In this document: one piece after another, positions 47,619 to 55,004 of the stretch
Numbering within the stretch: position 1 is the stretch's first letter
How the letters are laid out: each line of letters opens with the position of its first letter
From: Winogradskyella sediminis
Lineage (GTDB): Bacteria; Bacteroidota; Bacteroidia; Flavobacteriales; Flavobacteriaceae
Assembly: GCF_003387355.1 (NCBI RefSeq)
Contig: NZ_QUNH01000003.1
Location: forward strand, 374,778-438,777
Reading direction: 5' to 3'
DNA: 64,000 nt
Position numbers and translations under genes: made by a program
Notes under the pieces: generated by a model
Database searches by the model: none
What the model was told of the DNA's origin: nothing
What the model saw: only the letters and a program-made list of their open reading frames with translations

Positions 47619-48365
47619 ATGGGAAGAGCTTTCGAATTTAGAAAAGCAAGAAAAATGAAACGTTGGTCAGCTATGAGCAAAGCCTTTACACGTATTGGTA
47701 AAGATATTGTAATGGCTGTAAAGGAAGGCGGACCTGATCCCGATAGTAATTCGCGTCTTAGAGCTGTAATACAGAATGCAAAGGCTGTAAATATGCCTAA
47801 AGATAATGTAGAACGCGCTATTAAACGCGCTTCAGATAAAAGCCAAGGAGATTATAAAGAAGTCCTTTTTGAAGGTTATGCTCAGCATGGTATTGCAGTT
47901 TTAATTGAAACAGCTACAGATAATAATACTCGTACAGTGGCAAATGTGCGTTCGTATTTTAATAAAACAGATGGTAGTTTAGGAACTTCAGGATCTGTTG
48001 TTTTTATGTTTGATCACACTTGTAATTTTAAAATTAAAGGAGATAATTTAGACTTAGAAGAATTAGAGTTAGAGTTGATTGACTCTGGTGTTGATGAAAT
48101 TTTTGAAGATACAGATGTCGATGAAGACGGAGTGGAACACACCAGCGTAATGGTATATGCACCTTTTGAAAGTTTTGGGAGTATCCAGGCTTACTTAGAA
48201 GCAAACGATATTGAAATTATTTCATCTGGTTTTGAGCGCATTCCGCAAGTTACTAAGAAGCTTACACCAGAACAAGCCGAAGATGTTGAGAAACTTTTAG
48301 AGAAATTAGAAGAAGATGATGATGTACAAAACGTGTACCATACGATGGAAGAGCATGCAGACTAA
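47619..48365 (+). CDS. YebC/PmpR (TACO1) family protein
   Basis: The 248-residue YebC starts with the Bacteroidota-specific MGRAFEFRKARKMKRWSAMSKAFTRIGKDI instead of the MAGHSKW of Proteobacteria. AVKEGGPDPDSNSRLRAVIQNAKAVNMPKDNVERAIKRAS is the diagnostic block. The family was annotated as DNA-binding regulators but recent work links it to relief of ribosome stalling on polyproline. A strong terminator follows 26 bp after the stop. Confidence 0.94.
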   Translation: MGRAFEFRKARKMKRWSAMSKAFTRIGKDIVMAVKEGGPDPDSNSRLRAVIQNAKAVNMPKDNVERAIKRASDKSQGDYKEVLFEGYAQHGIAVLIETATDNNTRTVANVRSYFNKTDGSLGTSGSVVFMFDHTCNFKIKGDNLDLEELELELIDSGVDEIFEDTDVDEDGVEHTSVMVYAPFESFGSIQAYLEANDIEIISSGFERIPQVTKKLTPEQAEDVEKLLEKLEEDDDVQNVYHTMEEHAD

Positions 48366-48391
48366 CACTTAGAATATATAAATATGTATTG

Positions 48392-48416
48392 AGAGGGCTT
48401 ATGCCCTCTTTTTTTA
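48392..48416 (+). terminator. Rho-independent terminator after yebC
   Basis: AGAGGGC pairs with GCCCTCT around TTAT and is followed by a run of T. It marks the boundary between the conserved core and the recombinase/cassette region. Confidence 0.92.
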
Positions 48417-48428
48417 TTCTAACTATAG

Positions 48429-48512
48429 CTACAATTTGTAGTTTCTTTATATAACATCGAAATTTGTCATGTTTTTAATGTAATTTACATGGATAACTAT
48501 CACCATGTAAAT
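48429..48512. promoter_or_regulatory. Inverted repeats upstream of the recombinase
   Basis: CTACAA-T-TTGTAG (48429-48441) and the perfect pair ATTTACATGG / CCATGTAAAT (48483-48512, 10-nt spacer ATAACTATCA) lie in the 106-bp gap before the recombinase. The second ends 10 bp before its ATG. Either could be an operator for autoregulation or a recombinase binding site; Xer-type core sites have similar arm lengths. Confidence 0.5.
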
Positions 48513-48522
48513 ATTTTACGTT

Positions 48523-49728
48523 ATGACAATTACATTAACTAAGTTAAAGCATAAGGATGTAGATCAAATTGCTATAGGTTTTAATTATTTAACCTCTACC
48601 AAAACTTTAGTTAAGCAAGTTGAAGGTGTCCGTTGGTCGCAAACGCACAAGACGTTTTATAAGCGCTATTCTAAAACTGAGGTACACATTTTATACAAAT
48701 ATTTTAGAAGTCATGGTTATTTTGTTGACTATAGTGCATTTAAACAACCAAAACCACAACCTTATCAGCCATTAAAAAAAATAAAGCCAGAACTTAGCAT
48801 GGCTGAAATGTATGCTGCGCTACCCTTAGATTTTAAGGAATCTCTAAAAGGTTATGCAGGATTTTTAAAAGGTAAGCGATTAAGTTCTAGTACTATAAAA
48901 ACTTATGGTTATTTTGTGTTACGTTTTTTGTACTACTATAAACAAAAGGACATTTCAGCCATACAGAAAAAGGATATTGATCATTTTTTTGAAATTGTTT
49001 TGGCTGGTGAGCATTTTAGTATCAGTAGTCATCGCCAATGTGTAAGCGCATTAAAATATTACATTTCTTATTGTGATTTACCGGAATTGGTTGCTGAAGA
49101 TTTAAGTCGGCCTAAAAAGAGTAAGAAGTTACCTGTAGTCTTGTCTAAGAGCGAAATTATTAATCTTATTCAAGTAACTAAAAACCTAAAACACAGAGCG
49201 ATCATTGGTTTGCTATATTCGTGTGGACTTAGAATTGGAGAGTTGTTGCATTTAAAAATAAATGCTTTAGATTTTGAAAGAAATATGTTAAGCGTTCGTC
49301 AAGGCAAAGGTCGAAAAGATCGCAATGTAGTAATGAGTGCTGTTTTAAAACCGTTAATTTTAAATTATTTAAACACTTATAAACCCCAAGTGTTTTTAAT
49401 TGAAGGCCGCAATGGAGGACCATATTCAGCAACGAGTGTGCGCCAATTTTTAAAGAAAAGTTGTTATAGTGCTAATATAACAAAACAAGTGACACCACAT
49501 GTTTTACGACACAGTTACGCGACACATTTAATGGAAAATGGTGTAGATTTAAGACATATACAATTGTTATTGGGACATGCTAAGCCAGAGACAACAATGA
49601 TCTATACACATGTTGCTCATAGAGATTTAATGCAGATTAGCAGTCCTTTAGATACAGCGATAAATGCAATAACAAAATCGACAAAAAACAATACAGAAGT
49701 TTTGTTATCCCGAAATTATAACATATAA
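48523..49728 (+). CDS. Xer-like tyrosine recombinase, probable integrase of the cassette array
   Basis: The 401-residue tyrosine recombinase has all catalytic residues: Arg237 (YSCGLRIGELLHL), Lys262 (QGKGRKDR), His326/Arg329 (HVLRHSYATHL), His352 (LLLGHAKPETT) and nucleophile Tyr361 (TMIYTHV). The core-binding domain is ~105-190. Residues 1-~78 form an extra N-terminal domain with VEGVRWSQTHKTFYKRYSK, a Bacteroidota integrase feature. RPKKSKKLPVVLSKSEI and the TMIYTHV...SSPLD ending resemble IntI1. The Lys-to-His spacing is 64 residues versus 106 in IntI1, so the IntI-specific insertion is missing. It lies directly upstream of, and co-directional with, the cassettes. Confidence 0.9.
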   Translation: MTITLTKLKHKDVDQIAIGFNYLTSTKTLVKQVEGVRWSQTHKTFYKRYSKTEVHILYKYFRSHGYFVDYSAFKQPKPQPYQPLKKIKPELSMAEMYAALPLDFKESLKGYAGFLKGKRLSSSTIKTYGYFVLRFLYYYKQKDISAIQKKDIDHFFEIVLAGEHFSISSHRQCVSALKYYISYCDLPELVAEDLSRPKKSKKLPVVLSKSEIINLIQVTKNLKHRAIIGLLYSCGLRIGELLHLKINALDFERNMLSVRQGKGRKDRNVVMSAVLKPLILNYLNTYKPQVFLIEGRNGGPYSATSVRQFLKKSCYSANITKQVTPHVLRHSYATHLMENGVDLRHIQLLLGHAKPETTMIYTHVAHRDLMQISSPLDTAINAITKSTKNNTEVLLSRNYNI

Positions 49729-49763
49729 TCGCCTATATTTGTTTTTATATAACACGTTGGCAT
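49729..49763 (+). promoter_or_regulatory. attI-like junction with candidate cassette promoter
   Basis: Between the recombinase stop and cassette 1 lies TATATTTG (49734-49741), a good TAnnTTTG core placed to start transcription into the array. ATATAACACGTTGGC follows, whose AACACGTT matches the right end of the attC repeats. The inferred crossover is between G49756 and T49757. There is no left arm as in attC, as expected for an attI site. TTTATATAACA also occurs at 48446-48456, before the recombinase, so the gene is flanked by an 11-bp direct repeat. The assignment is an inference from position. Confidence 0.65.
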
Positions 49764-49787
49764 TAATATAAACGAACCATCAAACGA

Positions 49788-50369
49788 ATGGAAAACGAAT
49801 TTGCGAAAGTAATGTCCGAAAGGACAGATGAAGAACTAATTAAGATTGTAACAGTCGAAAGAACAAGTTATAATCCGACTGCAATTGAAGCGGCAGATGC
49901 GGAAATTGAAAAACGGAATATTGACACTTCTGAATTTGAAAAAATAAGAGAAAAAGCAACAGCGGAAAAACAACAAAAAGAAAAAGTTGACTCAAACGTA
50001 GTTGGCTCTGGAATTCGTTTTTTGAACTTTATAATTGATTTCATTATTTGGTTAATTATTGCAGGAATTTTGACTTTCCCATTAAGTGCAAATGACGAAA
50101 ATCAAATGTTACTTGGATATGTAATTATGTTTGCGACATTCATTGGGTATTATGCAATAATGGAAATCAAGTTTCAAAAAACAATTGGGAAATTTATTAC
50201 TAAAACAAGAGTTGTAAAGATGAACGGAGATAAGCCTGAAAATTCTGATATTATTTCTCGTACTTTTTGCAGACTTATTCCATTTGACCGAATTTCATTT
50301 CTATTTACGAAAAACGGAATTCACGATTTTTTATCAAAAACTAAAGTTGTGAAAGACACAGCGGAATAA
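49788..50369 (+). CDS. RDD family membrane protein (cassette 1)
   Basis: The 193-residue protein has a charged N-terminal helical region (residues 1-65, KVMSERTDEELIKIVTVER) followed by an RDD domain. VVGSGIRFLNFIIDFIIWLIIAGIL gives the first helix with the R...D pair, GYVIMFATFIGYYAIME the second, and KTIGKFITKTRVVKMNG and SRTFCRLIPFD the conserved tail. RDD proteins are inner-membrane proteins of mostly unknown function, some linked to ion exchange. Being in the first cassette it would be the best expressed under the array promoter. Confidence 0.8.
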   Translation: MENEFAKVMSERTDEELIKIVTVERTSYNPTAIEAADAEIEKRNIDTSEFEKIREKATAEKQQKEKVDSNVVGSGIRFLNFIIDFIIWLIIAGILTFPLSANDENQMLLGYVIMFATFIGYYAIMEIKFQKTIGKFITKTRVVKMNGDKPENSDIISRTFCRLIPFDRISFLFTKNGIHDFLSKTKVVKDTAE

Positions 50370-50377
50370 AATACTAA

Positions 50378-50511
50378 TGCCAACACCGTATATAATTTAT
50401 TGCTAACTTTTTGCCTACTTACGAAAGTCCTCGCGGACTTTCTTGGTCTATAATTATTTGCTAAATTAGGTGCTTAAAACACGCAACAAACCATATACAA
50501 ACACGTTGTGG
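50378..50511 (+). repeat. attC1
   Basis: Left half TAATGCC-AAC, then GTATATAATTTATTGC pairing with GCAACAAACCATATAC. The central hairpin is GAAAGTCC-TCGC-GGACTTTC, with A-to-G and T-to-C changes that keep pairing relative to most copies. Confidence 0.9.
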
Positions 50512-50527
50512 TTAATTTGACAGACCA

Positions 50528-51211
50528 ATGAAAATAAGACTAATTTTAATATTTCTACTTACCATTTTCCAAACTTCTTGGGCTCAAGATTGTGATTTTG
50601 TAATACGGAATTTGTCGAATATTCTAAATGGAAAATCGGAACTTATTGACAAATCGGAATATGATAAAGTTGTTAGAATTTCAGAAAAATTTATTGATTT
50701 TAAGCCAATATCTGAAATTGAACTGACCAAAAAATATCCTGAAATTTTCAAACTTAAAGACTCTTGCTATACATTTCCAGCAAATGCTAATAATGGAATT
50801 GGAATAAAAACACCTGAATTAAAAGCCTGTAAATATTTATTAAAAGAAAAAGGATATTCAAATTACGAATTTAAGGGAACTTATTGCGGAAACGCATTAA
50901 TTGAAATTACTGAATTTGAGGGTTGGGGATTTTTATCAGTTGACTTGAAAAACGGACTGACTTGTTTTACAATGGGAAAACCTTTGACTTCAGATGGAGA
51001 AACAGCCATTTCTCACTCAAACTATTATGGAGAAGAGGAAATTGCATTAACGGATTTAAAAACGAAAGAACAGTACGTTATTGGAATTCAAGGTTGGAGA
51101 ACGATTGAATCTAAAGTTTCAAATAATAGTTACTATTTAAAACTTGAATCTGAATTTCAAACAAGTTGCGAAAAGGAAATAAAATATTTGAAAGTGGAAA
51201 TAAAAAACTAA
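50528..51211 (+). CDS. Secreted protein of unknown function (cassette 2)
   Basis: The 227-residue protein starts 22 bp after the cassette junction with a signal peptide (MKIRLILIFLLTIFQTSWAQ), so it is exported to the periplasm or outer membrane. The mature part is soluble with four or five cysteines (CDFVIRN, LKDSCYTFP, LKACKYLL, FKGTYCGNALIEITEFEGWGFLSVDL). The last block resembles a beta-sheet edge. I recognise no family. Confidence 0.7.
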   Translation: MKIRLILIFLLTIFQTSWAQDCDFVIRNLSNILNGKSELIDKSEYDKVVRISEKFIDFKPISEIELTKKYPEIFKLKDSCYTFPANANNGIGIKTPELKACKYLLKEKGYSNYEFKGTYCGNALIEITEFEGWGFLSVDLKNGLTCFTMGKPLTSDGETAISHSNYYGEEEIALTDLKTKEQYVIGIQGWRTIESKVSNNSYYLKLESEFQTSCEKEIKYLKVEIKN

Positions 51212-51345
51212 CCACAACACCGTGTATAATTAATTGCTTTATTGAGCCTACTTGCGAATATTCCTGCGGAATATTCACGGGTTCGTAAATGTTTGCTAAC
51301 TTAGTTGTTTAACCACGCAACTAACCATACACAAACACGTTACCC
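51212..51345 (+). repeat. attC2
   Basis: GTGTATAATTAATTGC pairs with GCAACTAACCATACAC, and the central hairpin GAATATTCC-TGC-GGAATATTC is a fully compensated variant. The end half is GTTACCC. Confidence 0.9.
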
Positions 51346-51371
51346 AACATTTGACCAAAAAACCGTAGAAA

Positions 51372-51611
51372 TTGAAATTTAAAATTGGACTTTCATTATT
51401 TTTTATTTTCGGATTTTTCTTTTTCAAAATAATCGGACCAATAATTACTGGAAAACTTAAAGATTTTCATATCAGAAATAATACAGGATTAGTTGAGAAA
51501 GCACCAGGTATTTTTAAGTTTTTTAATCTTTTTTTTAAAGGTTTCGCAATATTCTGTTTGATTTATGTAGTAATGATTTGGACTGGATTTGTAACAATAC
51601 CAAGCGAATAA
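51372..51611 (+). CDS. Small two-helix membrane protein (cassette 3, first gene)
   Basis: The 79-residue ORF begins with TTG at 51372, and no ATG is available. Two hydrophobic segments (IGLSLFFIFGFFFFKIIGPII and FAIFCLIYVVMIWTGFVTI) predict an inner-membrane hairpin. The stop overlaps the ATG of the next gene (TAATG), so the two are translationally coupled. No family is recognised. Confidence 0.55.
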   Translation: MKFKIGLSLFFIFGFFFFKIIGPIITGKLKDFHIRNNTGLVEKAPGIFKFFNLFFKGFAIFCLIYVVMIWTGFVTIPSE

Positions 51612-52147
51612 TGTTCTGGAAAAGAAAGAAAAATAAAACAGCGGAATTTAAATGTCCTGAGTGTGGAAAAGTCAATTCGGAATGGCCTGCTTTGACTTTT
51701 AAATCACCAGCTAATTACGATTTTTTATCTGACAAAGAAAAAACTGAACTTGGAAAATTGGACTCTGACTTTTGCGAAATTCATTACGAAGACCAAATTG
51801 ACCGATTTATAAGAGTAACACTGACTCAAAAAGTGAATGATACTTGCGAAAACTTGGATTATGGACTTTGGGTTTCGTTAAGCGAAAAAAGCTATTCAGA
51901 TTATAAGGCAAATTTTGACAATGAAAACCACGAAACTGGATATTTTGGTTGGCTTTGTAGCAATATTCCAGAATACGGAGACACAATGTCAATTCCTTGT
52001 GATGTAATGACAAAAAGTGGAAATGATAGACCTGAAATTTTTCCTCACGAAGATTTTGACCATCAATTTGTTCGCGATTATTATGATGGAATTTCAAAAA
52101 CAGAAGCGGAAAATAGAATAAACGAAATGATAAAAAACGTTGGGTAA
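51611..52147 (+). CDS. DUF2199 domain-containing protein (cassette 3, second gene)
   Basis: The 178-residue protein starting MFWKRKKNK carries the DUF2199 pattern: FKCPECGKVNSEWPALTFKSPANYDFLSDKEK with a zinc-like CxxC, then CEIHYEDQIDRFIRVTLTQKV and YGLWVSLSEKSYSDY. The family is common in bacteria as stand-alone proteins without known function. The start at 51578 is rejected because it would overlap the first gene in another frame. The stop codon is part of the R'' half of attC3 (GGGTAAC). Confidence 0.82.
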   Translation: MFWKRKKNKTAEFKCPECGKVNSEWPALTFKSPANYDFLSDKEKTELGKLDSDFCEIHYEDQIDRFIRVTLTQKVNDTCENLDYGLWVSLSEKSYSDYKANFDNENHETGYFGWLCSNIPEYGDTMSIPCDVMTKSGNDRPEIFPHEDFDHQFVRDYYDGISKTEAENRINEMIKNVG

Positions 52148-52273
52148 CAACGTATAAAATTAATTGCTAGTGCAAGCCTACTTACGAAAATCCTCACGGA
52201 TTTTCTATTCGGTTTGTATTTGCTAAATTAGTTGCTTAAACAACGCAACTAATCTTATACAAAACCGTTGTGT
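52142..52273 (+). repeat. attC3
   Basis: GTATAAAATTAATTGC pairs with GCAACTAATCTTATAC, and the central hairpin is GAAAATCC-TCAC-GGATTTTC. The right spacer is AAAACC instead of the usual AAACAC. Confidence 0.9.
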
Positions 52274-52276
52274 ACA

Positions 52277-52774
52277 ATGCCGAAAATGATAAAGAAATTT
52301 AACCTAAAGCTGATTTTATTAGAGTGTTTTGCTTTGATTTTTATCATTAGCGGATTGAAACGCTTATATGTCGCATATAATGGAAAACTTTTCGACGCTT
52401 TAATGAATGACGATTGGGAAAAATTTAAAAGTCTGACTGACGTGCGAATTGGACAATTTTTCGCTGACCAAGCTTATTGGACTTTAGCTAGTTTAATAAT
52501 CGGAATTTTAGCAGTTGGACTGGTAAATTGGAAATATAAATTCGGAATCATAAACTCAATAGTAGTTCTAATTCTGACATTCGGAATTTCTGCAACTGGA
52601 ATTTACTCATCTGGAATTATAAACAGATACTTGAATTACTTTTGCGGATTTTTCGCTAAAGGATATGGAATGGCTTTTCTAATTGGTGGTTTGATAATAT
52701 TATTAACTGGAATCACTATGATGTGGAAAACCATAACAATGAATAAAAAGCACAGTACACAACAACGGCTATAA
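52277..52774 (+). CDS. Four-helix integral membrane protein (cassette 4)
   Basis: The 165-residue protein from MPKMIKKFNLKL has four hydrophobic segments: LILLECFALIFIISGL, TLASLIIGILAVGLVNW, SIVVLILTFGISATGIY, and MAFLIGGLIILLTGITMMW. A soluble loop, FDALMNDDWEKFKSLTDVRIGQFF, lies between the first two. I do not recognise a family. An upstream TTG reading from 52268 would sit on the junction itself and is rejected. The gene begins 10 bp after the junction. Confidence 0.6.
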   Translation: MPKMIKKFNLKLILLECFALIFIISGLKRLYVAYNGKLFDALMNDDWEKFKSLTDVRIGQFFADQAYWTLASLIIGILAVGLVNWKYKFGIINSIVVLILTFGISATGIYSSGIINRYLNYFCGFFAKGYGMAFLIGGLIILLTGITMMWKTITMNKKHSTQQRL

Positions 52775-52888
52775 TCCATTGCGGCTGAAATTCCTATCGG
52801 AATTTCATTGCAATTTACTATCTTTCGGCTACGGCGGAAAGAATCCTGCGGAATTTTCCGCAACGTATCATAGCCAAACACGTTGTAA
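52757..52888 (+). repeat. attC4 (second family)
   Basis: The arms are GGCTATAATCCATTGCGG and CCGCAACGTATCATAGCC, 15 of 18 pairing. The centre has GAAATTCC-TATC-GGAATTTC and a second hairpin with GGAAA/TTTCC arms. The inner arms are longer than in attC1. Confidence 0.88.
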
Positions 52889-52897
52889 AACATTTGA

Positions 52898-53500
52898 ATG
52901 AAAATTCTGCTAACCATTTTATTACTACTGAATTTTGGAGTTTCTAACTCACAAAGCTTCATTGATGGAATAATTTCTTGTGCCGAACATCGAGTTGAAG
53001 AGAAACTTAAATTTATAGTTGATAAAGACATACTGGAAACAAATTTCAAATTTGAGGAATCAAAAACAATCGTTGAAATTCATAATCCCGAAAAAGGACT
53101 GGAACGCATAAGTTTGGCTGAATTCAAAAAATCTGATTATCCAGCGATACAATTTTGGCTGAATTATAAAATAACTTCTCAAAACCTCGAATTAACGGAA
53201 TTATTGATTCCATTCAATTTGAATTGCACAACACCTTGGAACAAAAAAGATACTCAAGAAATTTTAGAACCTTATTTGAGAGTTTTGCAGAATAAGACAA
53301 AAATTGACTTGAAAAAAGCACTTGAAATCGGAAATGAAAATGGTCTGAATGAAATATATTTTTGGGACATTGATTTTGAGAAAAAGAAACTGATTTGGAC
53401 TTTGAAAAGTAAATTAGAAAATAATCAATCGAAAGTGATAAAAATAAATTCTAAAAACGGAAAAATATTATCGGAATTTATTGAAGTCCCAATTGATTAA
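52898..53500 (+). CDS. Secreted protein with possible PepSY-like C terminus (cassette 5)
   Basis: The 200-residue protein starts 15 bp from the junction with signal peptide MKILLTILLLLNFGVSNSQ. The C-terminal third reads KTKIDLKKALEIGNENGLNEIYFWDIDFEKKKLIWTLKSKLENNQ and KVIKINSKNGKIL, which resembles a PepSY-type inhibitor domain (helix followed by W-containing beta strands and a conserved NGKIL). That similarity is loose. The Cys pair and acidic N-terminal half are not recognised. Confidence 0.6.
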   Translation: MKILLTILLLLNFGVSNSQSFIDGIISCAEHRVEEKLKFIVDKDILETNFKFEESKTIVEIHNPEKGLERISLAEFKKSDYPAIQFWLNYKITSQNLELTELLIPFNLNCTTPWNKKDTQEILEPYLRVLQNKTKIDLKKALEIGNENGLNEIYFWDIDFEKKKLIWTLKSKLENNQSKVIKINSKNGKILSEFIEVPID

Positions 53501-53508
53501 AAAACGTT

Positions 53509-53637
53509 TTACAACAACGTGTATAGCTCATTGCGGCTGAATTCCTAATCGGAATTCATTGCAATTTGCTATCTTTCGGTTACGGCGGAAAATCATAGCT
53601 GATTTTCCGCAACGAGCCATACACAAACACGTTCTAT
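53509..53637 (+). repeat. attC5 (second family)
   Basis: GTGTATAGCTCATTGCGG pairs with CCGCAACGAGCCATACAC at 16 of 18 positions. Two internal hairpins are perfect: GAATTCC/GGAATTC and GGAAAATCA-TAGC-TGATTTTCC. Confidence 0.9.
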
Positions 53638-53646
53638 GCAATTTGA

Positions 53647-54216
53647 ATGACCAAGGAGATTTACTATACAGCATTAGAAATTTATGATTCCCAAACTGGA
53701 GATGAATTCAGTTGGGAAAAATATATTGAATGGTCAAAATTGACTCATTTGAAAGAATTAGTTTCTCTAGACGGGCTTTTGAATGGACTCGCTTTTAAAC
53801 CTGATTTTGACTCTAAAGATGATTGGAATTATATAGTGACTGACCAAAATATGGTAACTGTATTTTTCAATTCAAAAAATTATGTTTTAGAAAAAGTTAA
53901 AGATTTAAAGTATTATAACTTTTTAGCTGTTGTTAAGGAACCTAATAAAGAAAAAGCGGAATTAGAAACTGAATTTGAATTTGTTGGATATGACCTAATT
54001 GAAAAGGATGGAGATATTAGTGCATTAACTAATTGTGGCGGATTTGACGAAACGTTCTTGCCAACTGACTTGAATGAATACGGACTGATTCCTGATTTTC
54101 ATAAAGCAAAAAAAGTCCAAAAGGAATTGCCAATTAATAATCCAGCTGAACATCACGCTGATTGTTACTTATATGAAGTTTGGAGACATAAAAAAATAGG
54201 AAGAAAAACTGCATAG
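53647..54216 (+). CDS. Soluble protein of unknown function (cassette 6)
   Basis: The 189-residue, acidic, cytoplasmic protein starts MTKEIYYTALEIYDSQTGDEF. It contains FSWEKYIEWSKLTHLKELVSLDGLLNGLAF, ALTNCGGFDETFLPTDLNEYGLI and a C-terminal HHADCYLYEVWRHKKIGRK. The Cys/His-rich tail could be a structural or metal site, but no motif is convincing. The gene begins 14 bp after the junction. No family is recognised. Confidence 0.6.
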   Translation: MTKEIYYTALEIYDSQTGDEFSWEKYIEWSKLTHLKELVSLDGLLNGLAFKPDFDSKDDWNYIVTDQNMVTVFFNSKNYVLEKVKDLKYYNFLAVVKEPNKEKAELETEFEFVGYDLIEKDGDISALTNCGGFDETFLPTDLNEYGLIPDFHKAKKVQKELPINNPAEHHADCYLYEVWRHKKIGRKTA

Positions 54217-54344
54217 AACACCGTGTATAATTCATTGCTAGTACTCGCCTACTTACGAAAATCCTCGCGGATTTTCTATTCGGTTTGTATTTGCTAAATT
54301 AGTTGCTGAAACACGCAACGAAATCATACACAAACACGTTGTGC
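54213..54344 (+). repeat. attC6
   Basis: GTGTATAATTCATTGC pairs with GCAACGAAATCATACAC, and the central hairpin is GAAAATCC-TCGC-GGATTTTC. The variable base C in TTCATTGC is matched by G in GCAACGAA, a compensatory change. Confidence 0.9.
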
Positions 54345-54366
54345 ATAATATTGAAAACGCATTCGA

Positions 54367-54846
54367 GTGAAATTAATTATTGGAATAATCGTAGTCTTAA
54401 TAGGAGTTTTTATAGTTCTCAAAAAAAGAAATCTTGAAAAAACTAATATCTATAAATGGAATCTTGAAAATAAGAATCTAAAAACTGATTTCATTAATAT
54501 TTTAAGTAAAAAACCCAATCTCGAATACTTAATAATTGAATTTGACTCTTACTATATCCAATACAAAGGATTTGACAAGAGCAAAGAGTTTTACTCTGAA
54601 ATTATAAGTAACGAGTTTTTGGACGAAAAAAATTAGTATTCGGAGAATCAAAAAAATGGAATACTTGATTTAGGATTTTTAGAACCGCAAAAAAAAGATT
54701 CTGATGGAAATATAAGTCCTAACTATTCAAAATGGTACGGAGGAAAATCAACAGAGGAAATTGACTTGATTTTTAATGAATTGATTAAAATCTTGGAATC
54801 TATTTATGAGTTAAAAAAAGGAACTGAAATCAAAATGAGATGGTAA
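54367..54846 (+). pseudogene. Single-TM protein gene interrupted by an in-frame TAG (cassette 7)
   Basis: The frame opens at GTG 54367 with one membrane helix (KLIIGIIVVLIGVFIVLKK), and runs for 89 codons to TAG at 54634-54636. It then continues open in the same frame to a natural stop at 54844-54846 (...GFLEPQKKDSDGNISPNYSKWYGG). The second part lacks a start codon of its own. One substitution would restore a 159-residue protein, so a recent nonsense mutation, a sequencing error or stop read-through are all possible. No family is recognised. Confidence 0.7.
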
Positions 54847-54855
54847 AAATACTAT

Positions 54856-54988
54856 GCACAACAATGTATAACCGCAATTACGGCGGATTCGACTACGTCC
54901 GAATCCACTCGGAATTGCTAACGCCAGTTCTAAACCGAAAATTAATACATATTAACCCGTAACTGACGGTTATACGAGACCGTTAGCC
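54856..54988 (+). repeat. attC7 (divergent)
   Basis: The L arms are GTATAACCG and CGGTTATAC, a different pair that still matches perfectly. The centre holds GGATTCG with CGAATCC. The spacers are AAT on the left and GAGACC on the right. Confidence 0.85.
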
Positions 54989-55004
54989 ACAAGCTGAAAA
55001 AACT

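Noticed and set aside
51578..51610. Upstream start for the DUF2199 protein
   Set aside because: It overlaps the preceding gene in another frame and precedes the conserved start MFWKRKKNK at 51611.
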